Below are positions 17,050-24,478 of a stretch of 35,284 bases of DNA, in pieces. The number at the start of each line of letters is the position of its first letter. The first letter of the stretch is position 1. The stretch covers positions 1-35,284 of the forward strand of contig NZ_CAUUWA010000021.1 of NCBI RefSeq assembly GCF_963548695.1. The letters run 5' to 3'. The stretch comes from an uncultured Fretibacterium sp. GTDB taxonomy: Bacteria; Synergistota; Synergistia; Synergistales; Aminobacteriaceae. The translations under genes and the position numbers were made by a program. The notes below the pieces were generated by a model. It was not told where the DNA came from. It made no database searches and was given only the letters and a program-made list of their open reading frames with translations.

Positions 17050-17925
17050 TCAGAATACGTCGTCGCTGGCGGAGAACAGGGGGATCTCCCCCAGCGCTCC
17101 GAACCCGGCGGCGAGGTAGAAGGGGACGCCCGAGGGCGTCGCCTGGAGCAGGACTTGCCGCTTCCCCCCGCGGCGGACGATCCTCAGGATCTCCGCCATC
17201 ATGGCGGTCGCCACGCCGCGCCGCCGATACCGCGGTGGTACCGCAAAGTAATAGACGCCGGCAGCGGGCGAGAAGGGGTCCGAGGCCAGGAGAAAGGTTC
17301 CCACGTCCTGACCCTCGATGCGGGCTGTCACGAGCGTCAGGGTTCCGTCGGTCCGCATCCCGCGGACCAGGACGTGCAGGTTCCCGGGTGCGCCGGGCCC
17401 TGCGCCGAAGCCCTGCCACATGGTCTCGGCCCAGCGCTCGGCGCCCGCCTCGTCCAAAACCGGGACGAACGAGGCCTCCGGGACCCCGCCATCGGCGGGG
17501 GCGTCCGTGGGACCGACGCACCCGCGGCTCATGGCCAGAAGACGTCCCCTCTCCGGAAGCCCGAACCGCGGGAGGACCCCGCCGCCCTCGGGAAGGGGCC
17601 AGATGAAGGGGGCCGCACCCTCCCCGGTCGCGCACTCCCCAAAGAAGCGAAGCGCCGCATGAACCGCCTCCTCGTCCGGGACTGAGCCGCAGCGAAAAAC
17701 CCAGTTCTCCGAGGCCGAGTCGGACCCCGTGAAGAGGCAGAATCCGCCCCCCGGAAGGCCGACGGACCGGCAACAGGATAATCCTCTGAGTCGCGTCAGA
17801 AAGAACTCCAGGTTGCCCAAGACGGCATCGAACCTCTGCTGTCCCGTCTCGTCTCTCTCCGCCTCTCTCCCCGTCGGATTCTCCGGGGAGGGGGCGTTCG
17901 GCATCGGCTTTACGGACACACGCAT
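17050..17925 (-). CDS. GNAT family N-acetyltransferase
   Basis: 291 aa from the ATG at 17925, which overlaps the end of the SbcC-like gene by 16 bases and has AGGAGG just upstream on the minus strand. The C-terminal half holds a GNAT domain: the beta-bulge FAVPPRYRRRGVATAMM (acetyl-CoA pyrophosphate-binding RxxGxA) and a late VPFYLAAGFGALGE motif. The N-terminal half has a second, weaker acetyltransferase-like layout and may be a degenerate GNAT repeat. The substrate is unknown. Overlap implies coupled translation with the SbcC-like protein. Confidence 0.85.
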   Translation of the reverse strand: MRVSVKPMPNAPSPENPTGREAERDETGQQRFDAVLGNLEFFLTRLRGLSCCRSVGLPGGGFCLFTGSDSASENWVFRCGSVPDEEAVHAALRFFGECATGEGAAPFIWPLPEGGGVLPRFGLPERGRLLAMSRGCVGPTDAPADGGVPEASFVPVLDEAGAERWAETMWQGFGAGPGAPGNLHVLVRGMRTDGTLTLVTARIEGQDVGTFLLASDPFSPAAGVYYFAVPPRYRRRGVATAMMAEILRIVRRGGKRQVLLQATPSGVPFYLAAGFGALGEIPLFSASDDVF

Positions 17926-20900
17926 TCCCCCTCCTCGCGCAGGGCGTCCAGAAGAGCGGCCTCCTCCGCATCCTCTCCGTTCGGATGACGATCCAGGACC
18001 CTGAGGTTCGCCCCTCCGCCCTCCCGGCGGAACAGGTCGCACAATCCCCAGGCCAGCGCCAGGGACGCGATGCGTACCTCACGCTCCGGGAGTCCGCTTC
18101 CGGAGCGCGGAAGCTCTCCCGACGCGTCCCCCTTCAGGATGAGCCCGAAGGGCTTCCCCTCCCCCTTTTCCTCCCGAAGGATGCGGAGCGAGGCTTGGCC
18201 CCTCGACAGACGGTCGTTGGCCCGCCTCAGGACGGCCTCGAAGGCGAGGTCCCGCGCATAGGCCCGCAGAGCGGCGTCCGGTTCCCCTCGGCCGGCGGCG
18301 TCCGCGGGGACGCGCCGGCGCAGGGCGTCCCCGTATTCCTGGTAGAGCCTCTCTCCCTCGGCGTCCGGGCCCAATTCCAGATAGAGGGTCCCGGCCCGCT
18401 CCAGCAGATCAGGGAGCCCCGCGGGCGGCCTTCCGGCCGCGGACAGGGAACGGCTGCGGAGCTCCTCCTGCGCGAACCGGGCGTCGTCCTGAGAGACGCC
18501 GATCTCGAAGCCGGTCCTCGACAGTTCCCTCATGCGCTCCTGAAGCGCCCTGCGCTCCTCCTCCGGCAGACACGCGGAGAGGTAATCGTCCTCGTTGCGG
18601 AACCCCTTGGCGAGCAGGCTCTTGCCGAAGGCGATCTCCTCCCGCTGGAGCAGCTCCCGCCTCGTTGCCTGCACCGTCTCCAGATCGTGCAGGCGGACCA
18701 TGATCCCGTCCAGGCGGATGCGGCTCTCGTTGCGGGCCTCCCGGCGCAGCTCCAGCTGGCTGCGCAGCTCCCTGACGGACTCCTCCATGCGGTGCTCCTC
18801 GGTCTCCGGGTCCTTCGAAGCGAAGAGGACGATGCGCTGCTGCTGCAGGGCGTCCCTTTCCGCCTCGAGGTGTTTGACGAGATCCGATTTGCCCACTGCC
18901 TCGGCCCTGAGTCCGTCCCTCTCCTTCTGAAGGTTCTGGAGGGAGGCCTGCTCCGTACAAAGGGTCCGCTCCAGCGCCTCCTTTTCCTCCGTCCTCCGCA
19001 CCCACGCGGCGGAACGCGCGGTCAGAAGCTCCAGAAGCTGACCAGGGTTGTCGTCCGGAAGGGTTTTGTAGCCGAAGAGGGAGAGCCGGCCGATGAGTTC
19101 TCTGCGCACGCTGTTGAAGGACTCCTCGTGGCTCCGGATCTCCTTCTCCAAGCGCTCGGCCTCCCCCTGGCTCTGCTTGAGGCCGGAGAGCGCCTCCTGA
19201 TGGTAACGCGTCAGTTCCTCCTGACTGCCCCGGATGCGCTCCAGCGCGTCCCTGGCGGCCGTCAGCTCCCGCTCGGCCTGTTCCGCGGCCGTCAGGATGT
19301 CGCGGGCTCTCTGCATCTGGTCCCTGGTCTTCTGGCGGACGCGCGCCAGCTCCTCGAGGGGGGAAACGCCGACGCCGAGCTTCAGCCCCAGCGAGGCGAC
19401 CCCTTCGGTGATCGCGTCGTTCAGCAGGACAAGCTCCCTTTTAAGCTCCTCCTCGTCCCGGCCGGTGGACAGGATTTTCTCATCAAGTTCCACGGAGAGG
19501 GCTTGGTGGGCCACGGCCTCATCCTCCAGCGTCTTGAGCTCCTGGGCCGCGTCGAAAAGCTGCTGCCGCGTCGCAGCCGAGTCCGGGAGAATCCCCCCCG
19601 CATAGGGATGGGTCAGGGAGCCACAGAGAGGGCAGGGGACCCCGTCCTGGAGAAAGGCGCGCACGTCCTCGTCCAGCGCATCCACACGCCGCAGCATCTC
19701 CGCGCGCTCCTCGAGCTGCCGCAGGGCCGTGCCAGCCCTCTCGAGCCGCGAAGCCCGCTCGGCCTCCTTCATACCCAGCTCCCTACGCTCGTTCTCCATC
19801 TTCAAACGACGGTCCAGAAGCTGGCGCACCTCATCCTGAATCTCGCGCTCCCGGTTCAGGTTCGCCGCCAGCCGGTCCATCTCCTGGATGCGCCGTTCGC
19901 CCACGGTGCAGATATCGCGCCATTCCTCCAGTGGCTTCCCCTTCAGGCTCGCCCCGAAAAACGCCTGGGCCCTCTCGAAGTTCTTCTCGACGATCCCGAA
20001 TCGATGCGTGATGTCCGAGAACATCGCCTGCCTGTCGTTCAGGGTGTTCTGGGCGTCCTGCCGTCTCCGCAGGGCGTTGTCGTAGCTCTCCCTCAGCGCC
20101 TGGCGGTTCTCCTGCGAGCGGGAGAACAGGTCAAAGCACTTGCGTATCCCCTCGAGGGCCGAGGCGAGTTTCTCATCGGTGGCGTTGGTCTGGAGGTACT
20201 TGCGCGCCTCCCGGAGCGAGACCCCGGTCTTCTCCAGCGCGGCCTGTTCCTGCCCTGCCCGTGCGGAGATGGCGCTCAGCCTCGTCTCCAGGGATTGGAG
20301 CTGCCCGCGGGCCTCCTTGACGGCGTTCTGGCGCTCCAGGCTCTGTTGATCCAGCTCCCGGACCGTCCGCACCGTCTCCGTCAGCCTTTTTTGTGCGACA
20401 AGGCGGTCTCGGAGGGCTGCCTCCGCCAGGGTGAACGCCTCCTCGGCGGCCTGAGCTTCATCGCGGCAACGGTTCATGTCGGCGCTGAGGCTCAGCTGCT
20501 CCAGCCTGTCCCGTTCCTGTTCCCTGCGCATCAAGGAGAGCGTATGGTAGACCTCCCCAAGCTCCAGGGCCTGGCGGGCCTGGTCCAGCCGTCGCCGGTC
20601 CGGGGCGAAGAGCGCCATCTCCTTCTCCCACTCCGCCCTTCTCCTGCTCAGATCCTGAAGGTCCCGCTCCGCTTGCGCGAGTCCTTCCCCCTCGGAGGGG
20701 GCCGAGCCATCTCGCAGCCGTTCCCTTCCCCTGTCGGCCAGTTCCTGCAGGACCGAGGACAGCTCACGCCTCAGAACCTCCGTTTCCCCTGCCGCAGCGG
20801 TCCGGCTTGGGGCCTCGCCTCGGGCCGTCCGCCCCGCCGCTTCCGCTTTTTCCGCCCTGAACTTTTCGTAGGCCAGGGACTCTGCATAGGGGTAAAGTCC

Positions 20901-21416
20901 GTCCTCGAACAGGGCGTCCAGCATCGGGGCGCGGGCCTCGGGATCCGCCCTCAAGAGGGCGGAAAAGGCGTCCCGCCTCAGCAGGGCCGAACGCAGAAAC
21001 GCCTCGAAGGAGAGTCCCGTGATCTCCTCGATGGGTCCGGACGCGTCCCGCTCCTTCGTTCCCTCCTCTAGTTGGCGGAGGGTCCTTCGCGCGGGCACGA
21101 GCCCCTCACCTCGTTCAACCCCACCGCGGCTCAGGGTACAGGCCGCCCGGTACTGGACGGGGCGGTCCCCCTCATCCCCGGCCTCGAAGACGACCTCGAC
21201 CTCGCATTCCCCTTTTTCTTCCTCGCCGTCGAGCGGGGAGGGGGTCCCCGCGAGGCGTGGGACACCGCGCCCGTACAGGGCGAGGCAGAGCGCTTCGAGC
21301 AGCGCTGCCCCGTTTCCGAACGCATTGGAGGAGAGGACCCCGGCCCCGGAGAGGTCGAGGGTTCGTTCCTCCGGCGGTGTGCCGCTGCAGATTTTTTTTA
21401 TTTGGAGGATACGCAT
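17910..21416 (-). CDS. SbcC/Rad50-like coiled-coil protein with degenerate ATPase motifs
   Basis: 1168 aa, uninterrupted. The architecture is that of SbcC: N-terminal head (about 1-180), long coiled coil, zinc hook CPLCG with C595 and C598 close to the exact centre, returning coiled coil, short C-terminal head. Family similarity is clear in ALCLALYGRGVPRL (residues 42-55) and SLALAWGLCDL near the end. Yet the ATP site is ruined: the expected GPTGAGKST is SNAFGNGAA (residues 30-38, Lys replaced by Gly36); the LSGGE signature is unrecognisable (SGLPE); and Walker B has VLDRHP with the catalytic Glu changed to Arg, after which the protein ends within about 30 residues. The nuclease partner SbcD is not adjacent. 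MRILQIKKI at 21416 fits family N-termini; the SD is weak. Confidence 0.85.
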   Translation of the reverse strand: MRILQIKKICSGTPPEERTLDLSGAGVLSSNAFGNGAALLEALCLALYGRGVPRLAGTPSPLDGEEEKGECEVEVVFEAGDEGDRPVQYRAACTLSRGGVERGEGLVPARRTLRQLEEGTKERDASGPIEEITGLSFEAFLRSALLRRDAFSALLRADPEARAPMLDALFEDGLYPYAESLAYEKFRAEKAEAAGRTARGEAPSRTAAAGETEVLRRELSSVLQELADRGRERLRDGSAPSEGEGLAQAERDLQDLSRRRAEWEKEMALFAPDRRRLDQARQALELGEVYHTLSLMRREQERDRLEQLSLSADMNRCRDEAQAAEEAFTLAEAALRDRLVAQKRLTETVRTVRELDQQSLERQNAVKEARGQLQSLETRLSAISARAGQEQAALEKTGVSLREARKYLQTNATDEKLASALEGIRKCFDLFSRSQENRQALRESYDNALRRRQDAQNTLNDRQAMFSDITHRFGIVEKNFERAQAFFGASLKGKPLEEWRDICTVGERRIQEMDRLAANLNREREIQDEVRQLLDRRLKMENERRELGMKEAERASRLERAGTALRQLEERAEMLRRVDALDEDVRAFLQDGVPCPLCGSLTHPYAGGILPDSAATRQQLFDAAQELKTLEDEAVAHQALSVELDEKILSTGRDEEELKRELVLLNDAITEGVASLGLKLGVGVSPLEELARVRQKTRDQMQRARDILTAAEQAERELTAARDALERIRGSQEELTRYHQEALSGLKQSQGEAERLEKEIRSHEESFNSVRRELIGRLSLFGYKTLPDDNPGQLLELLTARSAAWVRRTEEKEALERTLCTEQASLQNLQKERDGLRAEAVGKSDLVKHLEAERDALQQQRIVLFASKDPETEEHRMEESVRELRSQLELRREARNESRIRLDGIMVRLHDLETVQATRRELLQREEIAFGKSLLAKGFRNEDDYLSACLPEEERRALQERMRELSRTGFEIGVSQDDARFAQEELRSRSLSAAGRPPAGLPDLLERAGTLYLELGPDAEGERLYQEYGDALRRRVPADAAGRGEPDAALRAYARDLAFEAVLRRANDRLSRGQASLRILREEKGEGKPFGLILKGDASGELPRSGSGLPEREVRIASLALAWGLCDLFRREGGGANLRVLDRHPNGEDAEEAALLDALREEGECVCP

Positions 21417-21566
21417 CATCAGGAAATTGAGCCCCTTCCCGGCAAAACCGCGATTGAATCGATCGAGTCCCCTGAATCCGTAAGTCCGTAGGCGGTACGG
21501 AGACGATACCAAAGTCCTCCGCCGTTACGCCACCATTATAACGTAATGCCGCGCGCGGTTTTTCCC

Positions 21567-22139
21567 TCAGATCCCCGACAAGGCTCCCGGCAAAATCCCC
21601 GGTATGGCGCCCCTGGCCAGCCTGGGAAGCCCGAAGGCGCATTCCACGGCGGCGTCGGCCTCCTTCGCAAGGAGGACGTGGAGTGCTCCCAGGACGCGGA
21701 GGTACGCCTCGGTCTCCGCGTCGTAGCGCACGCCGTCGCAGAACACGTCGTTCGACACGATCACCAGGTTGGCCGTGCGGTTCCGCAGCATCAGGGCCGT
21801 CCCGTGGATTTTTTTGATGGTCCTCTCCGCATCCGCGATGTCTCCGTCCTCGCCGAAGAGCTCGTTGGCCGTCCAGTTGCCCAGGCACTCCAGCAGGACC
21901 GTCGCGTCCTCCGGTACCGAGGAAAGGATGTCCTCCAGATCTCGCGGACATTCGATCGTCGAGAAGCCACGCCCCTGCCGTGCCGCCTGATGGCGCTCGA
22001 CGCGGTGGCGCATCTCCTCGTCGAGAATGTGCGCCGTGGCCAGGTAGACGCGCGGTCCCACGGGGGAGAGCGTCATTGCGGCCCGCTCGGCCCACTCGCT
22101 CTTGCCGCTGCGCACCGCTCCCGAGACAAAGACGAACAT
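21567..22139 (-). CDS. cobU: Adenosylcobinamide kinase / adenosylcobinamide-phosphate guanylyltransferase
   Basis: Bifunctional enzyme of the nucleotide-loop pathway of cobalamin: phosphorylates adenosylcobinamide and attaches GMP. 190 aa. P-loop GAVRSGKS at residues 7-14, then RVYLATA, DEEMRHRVERHQAAR (catalytic His) and LLECLGNW, all typical. The C-terminal region is slightly divergent, but LRVLGALHVLLAKEADAAVE fits. It is divergent from cobS, with SD AAGGAGG about 12 bases before the ATG. The SbcC-like gene follows 150 bases downstream on the same strand. Confidence 0.93.
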   Translation of the reverse strand: MFVFVSGAVRSGKSEWAERAAMTLSPVGPRVYLATAHILDEEMRHRVERHQAARQGRGFSTIECPRDLEDILSSVPEDATVLLECLGNWTANELFGEDGDIADAERTIKKIHGTALMLRNRTANLVIVSNDVFCDGVRYDAETEAYLRVLGALHVLLAKEADAAVECAFGLPRLARGAIPGILPGALSGI

Positions 22140-22183
22140 CTTGTTTTCAGCGTTCCTCCTTATTAAATTTCACGTGTACAATG

Positions 22184-22212
22184 ACGTTATCCGTTTTTTC
22201 GTATGAGGTCAA
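22184..22212 (-). promoter_or_regulatory. Candidate cobU promoter
   Basis: Read on the minus strand, TTGACC (complement of 22207-22212) and TAACGT (complement of 22184-22189) are 17 bases apart. The -35 matches 5 of 6, the -10 only 3 of 6. It would start a leader of about 35 bases ahead of cobU. I saw no cobalamin riboswitch box in the divergent region. Confidence 0.4.
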
Positions 22213-22222
22213 GTATGGGGGT

Positions 22223-22267
22223 CAAGGGGGCGCTGTCCCCTTGCGGGGTGCAGGGGCGGAGCCCCTG
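22223..22267. repeat. Double GC-rich palindrome between cobU and cobS
   Basis: Two neat hairpins: CAAGGGG (22223-22229) with CCCCTTG (22237-22243), and CAGGGGC (22251-22257) with GCCCCTG (22261-22267, loop GGA). This layout is that of a dispersed intergenic palindromic element. It ends 18 bases before the cobS Shine-Dalgarno and could influence cobS translation. Confidence 0.6.
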
Positions 22268-22300
22268 TGTGATGAATTATGAAGTAAGGAGGCGCAGATC

Positions 22301-23065
22301 ATCGATATTATACGGTCTTTTCTGATCGCCTGCTCCTTTCTGACGGTCCTGCCCGTGCCGAGGCCGGACTGGACGGAGCGGAACACGCGTTTTTTCAACC
22401 TTGCGCTTCCCCTGGTGGGGTTCGTGCTTGCCGCGGTGTGGCTCGCGGCCTTCCTCCTTTTGTCGCGCTGGGACCTGTCGCCCCTCTTGAGGGGGGTCCT
22501 CATGGGGCTTGTCGTCCTCGCCGTCACGGGGGGGCTCCACAGGGACGGCCTCATGGATTCCTGTGACGCCATCTTCTCCCGCAGGGACCGGGAAACGCGC
22601 CTGAGGATCCTGTCGGACCCCCATTCCGGTGCGTTCGCAGTGACGGGCTGCGTTGCCGTATCGCTTCTACAGAGCGCCGTCTTCGCGGAGCTCTTCGCCC
22701 GTCCGGTGGGCGTGACGCCGCTGGGCCTCCTTGCCGCGATTCCTGTCTGGTCGCGCCTGGGGCTTGGCCTGCTGCTGAACGTGCTTCCGTTCGCCAGGGA
22801 CGACGGGCTGGCCCGGACCTTGGGCGGGGCGCGGAGCCCGTGCCACACCCGTATTCTTGTCCTCGGTGCTGGGGCGTTCGCCGCGGTCCTCGCGGGGCTC
22901 GAAGGCGCGCGTGCATTGCTCCTCCCCGCCGTTTGGCTCGCCGTCCTTCTGCTCTGGGGACGCTGCTGCACGAGGGGGTTCGGCGGGATTACGGGGGACC
23001 TGCTGGGCGCGTTCGCGGAGCTCTCGGAGACGGCGATGCTCCTGGCCCTGGTGGTTATGAGGTGA
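22301..23065 (+). CDS. cobS: Adenosylcobinamide-GDP ribazoletransferase (cobalamin synthase)
   Basis: Joins adenosylcobinamide-GDP and alpha-ribazole, the last assembly step of cobalamin; inner-membrane enzyme. About 254 aa, five to six membrane segments. The signature GGLHRDGLMDSCDA (metal-binding acidic motif) and the late GGITGDLLGAFAE match CobS. The start is unusual: family-like sequence RSFLIACSFLTVLPVPRP begins at 22313, and a perfect AAGGAGG is at 22286-22292, but between the in-frame stop at 22280 and that block there is no ATG, GTG or TTG. ATC at 22301 (spacing 8) is used here; ATC 22298 and ATT 22307 are alternatives. A GTG at 22355 would remove the conserved first membrane segment. 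Confidence 0.85.
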   Translation: MDIIRSFLIACSFLTVLPVPRPDWTERNTRFFNLALPLVGFVLAAVWLAAFLLLSRWDLSPLLRGVLMGLVVLAVTGGLHRDGLMDSCDAIFSRRDRETRLRILSDPHSGAFAVTGCVAVSLLQSAVFAELFARPVGVTPLGLLAAIPVWSRLGLGLLLNVLPFARDDGLARTLGGARSPCHTRILVLGAGAFAAVLAGLEGARALLLPAVWLAVLLLWGRCCTRGFGGITGDLLGAFAELSETAMLLALVVMR

Positions 23066-23070
23066 GGGGG

Positions 23071-23451
23071 ATGCATCTGATCCTTGGCGGAAGGTTTATG
23101 GGCAAGCGGGCCTATGCGGAGTCGCTCTACGGGCCCTTCGCCGCCCTCTGCGACCTGAGCCGCGACGAGCCCGAGTCCGTGACGGACGCGGCGGTTGTGG
23201 TGAACCTTCAGGACGGCGTCCGTACCCTGCTGCTGCGCGGCTCTGACGTGCGGGCGTTTTTCGAGGTGCGCGTGGAGCGCCTGAGGCGGTGCGTCCTGAT
23301 CGGCGACGAGATCGGGGGCGGCATCGTCCCCATGGACCCGTTCGAGCGGCGCTGGCGGGACGAGACGGGGTTTCTGTACCAGTTCCTGGCGCGGGAGGCG
23401 GAGACCGTCGACCGGGTCTGGGCGGGGATCCCCGTTCGGATGAAGGGGTGA
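23071..23451 (+). CDS. Short CobU-like protein
   Basis: 126 aa. It looks like an abbreviated CobU: an N-terminal GGRFMGKRAYA in the P-loop position (Lys kept, the following Ser/Thr replaced by Arg) and a C-terminal block with ERRWRDETGFLYQFLAREAE and VWAGIPVRMKG, as in CobU family ends. The middle, with the catalytic His and GMP site, is missing or shortened. Start ATG 23071 with GAGG 8 bases upstream; GTG 23062 overlapping the cobS stop is possible. Setting between cobS and a HAD gene suggests a cobalamin-related role, but activity is doubtful. Confidence 0.7.
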   Translation: MHLILGGRFMGKRAYAESLYGPFAALCDLSRDEPESVTDAAVVVNLQDGVRTLLLRGSDVRAFFEVRVERLRRCVLIGDEIGGGIVPMDPFERRWRDETGFLYQFLAREAETVDRVWAGIPVRMKG

Positions 23452-23455
23452 GGGC

Positions 23456-24238
23456 ATGGGGCGCAGGTACGTGTTCTTCGATATCGACGGTACCCTGGTA
23501 AGCTACGCGGGAGGAACCGGCCATATCCCCGACGCCACGCGCAGGGCCGTGGAGCTGCTGCGGCAAAACGGCCATGTCCCGGCCATCGCGACGGCTCGGG
23601 GAGCCTTTCTGGCCCGCGGGGTGGCCGAGGAGCTGGGCATCGGGCTCCTCGTCTGCTGCTGCGGGGCGCAGATCCTCAATGGAGCGGAGGTCCTGGCCGA
23701 GACATGGCTCCCCGAAGGGGCGCTCCGCCGCCTGCGCGGGACGGTGTCGGAGGGGTTCGTCCGTTCCGCGGCGCTCGACGACCGCTGCGTCTACATGGAC
23801 GACGAGGACGAGGCCGTCAGGGACTACCTCGACGGACAGGCGGGATACCCCTGCATCCGGCCCGTGGCGGAGCTGAGCCGGGCGTTCCTGATGTACTCCT
23901 TCTCGCCCGATCCCTCCGCGTCCCCGCTCTTCCGGGAGCCGATCGAGGGCGTCGTGCTCGACCGCACGCAGCATTTCATCGAGGCGCGTCCGGCCGGGAC
24001 CTCGAAGTGGAGGGGCATCCTGGAGGCCGCGCGCCGTCTCGGGTTCGCTCCCGGCGACGTCGTCGCGTTCGGCGACGGGGCCAACGATGTGGAGATGCTG
24101 CGCGGCGCGTCCGTCGGGGTCGCGGTGGGGGGCGCCCCGGACGCGGTCAAGGCCGCGGCCGACCTCGTGACGGACGACATCGATGCGGGAGGGGTCCTGA
24201 GGGCCTGCGCCGAGCTGGGGCTGACCGACGGGGCGTAG
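23456..24238 (+). CDS. Cof-type HAD-superfamily phosphatase
   Basis: 260 aa. HAD motif I FDIDGT (residues 8-13, nucleophile Asp), motif II ATARG, a C2-type cap domain in the middle, motif III Lys in GTSKWRGI, motif IV GDGANDVEML (about 205-213). Such enzymes hydrolyse sugar or cofactor phosphates. Located 4 bases after the CobU-like gene and likely in one transcript with cobS. A role as alpha-ribazole-phosphate phosphatase, for which no CobC is seen here, would be pure inference. Confidence 0.88.
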   Translation: MGRRYVFFDIDGTLVSYAGGTGHIPDATRRAVELLRQNGHVPAIATARGAFLARGVAEELGIGLLVCCCGAQILNGAEVLAETWLPEGALRRLRGTVSEGFVRSAALDDRCVYMDDEDEAVRDYLDGQAGYPCIRPVAELSRAFLMYSFSPDPSASPLFREPIEGVVLDRTQHFIEARPAGTSKWRGILEAARRLGFAPGDVVAFGDGANDVEMLRGASVGVAVGGAPDAVKAAADLVTDDIDAGGVLRACAELGLTDGA

Positions 24239-24314
24239 GCCGGGGAAGTTGGAGGGCAATCTCCGGCGCACGGGGAATAGCCTTGGGGCCGCCGGCTTAT
24301 TTGTTCCCATGGGT

Positions 24315-24343
24315 TTGACCTTTTGCGCGTCTTCTCTTACAAT
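24315..24343 (+). promoter_or_regulatory. Strong sigma70-type promoter of the lipoprotein/array locus
   Basis: TTGACC (24315-24320; 5 of 6) and TACAAT (24338-24343; 5 of 6) are spaced by exactly 17 bases. The start near 24350 gives a leader of about 130 bases before the lipoprotein gene. No intrinsic terminator with a T-tract is seen between here and the end of the window, so this promoter may transcribe the whole membrane-protein array. Confidence 0.7.
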
Positions 24344-24478
24344 ACGGTTGTTTCACCTTTCTTTTCGGACGGTGATCGAGAGGACGAAGTCTGCGAAATA
24401 TTGGCCCTGACGGCAGGGCGGGTGGGAACTTGCGGGGCGTGAAGCGCCCGCCCCATCCGGGCCGGACAAGGGAGGTCG

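Noticed and set aside
17985..21071. Long plus-strand open frame opposite the SbcC-like gene
   Set aside because: Shadow frame: the minus-strand protein carries the zinc hook and family motifs, while the plus-strand one is repetitive Leu/Arg/Gln without domains.
22140..22300. Cobalamin riboswitch between cobU and cobS
   Set aside because: No B12-box-like conserved motif and too little space; only GC-rich palindromes are seen.
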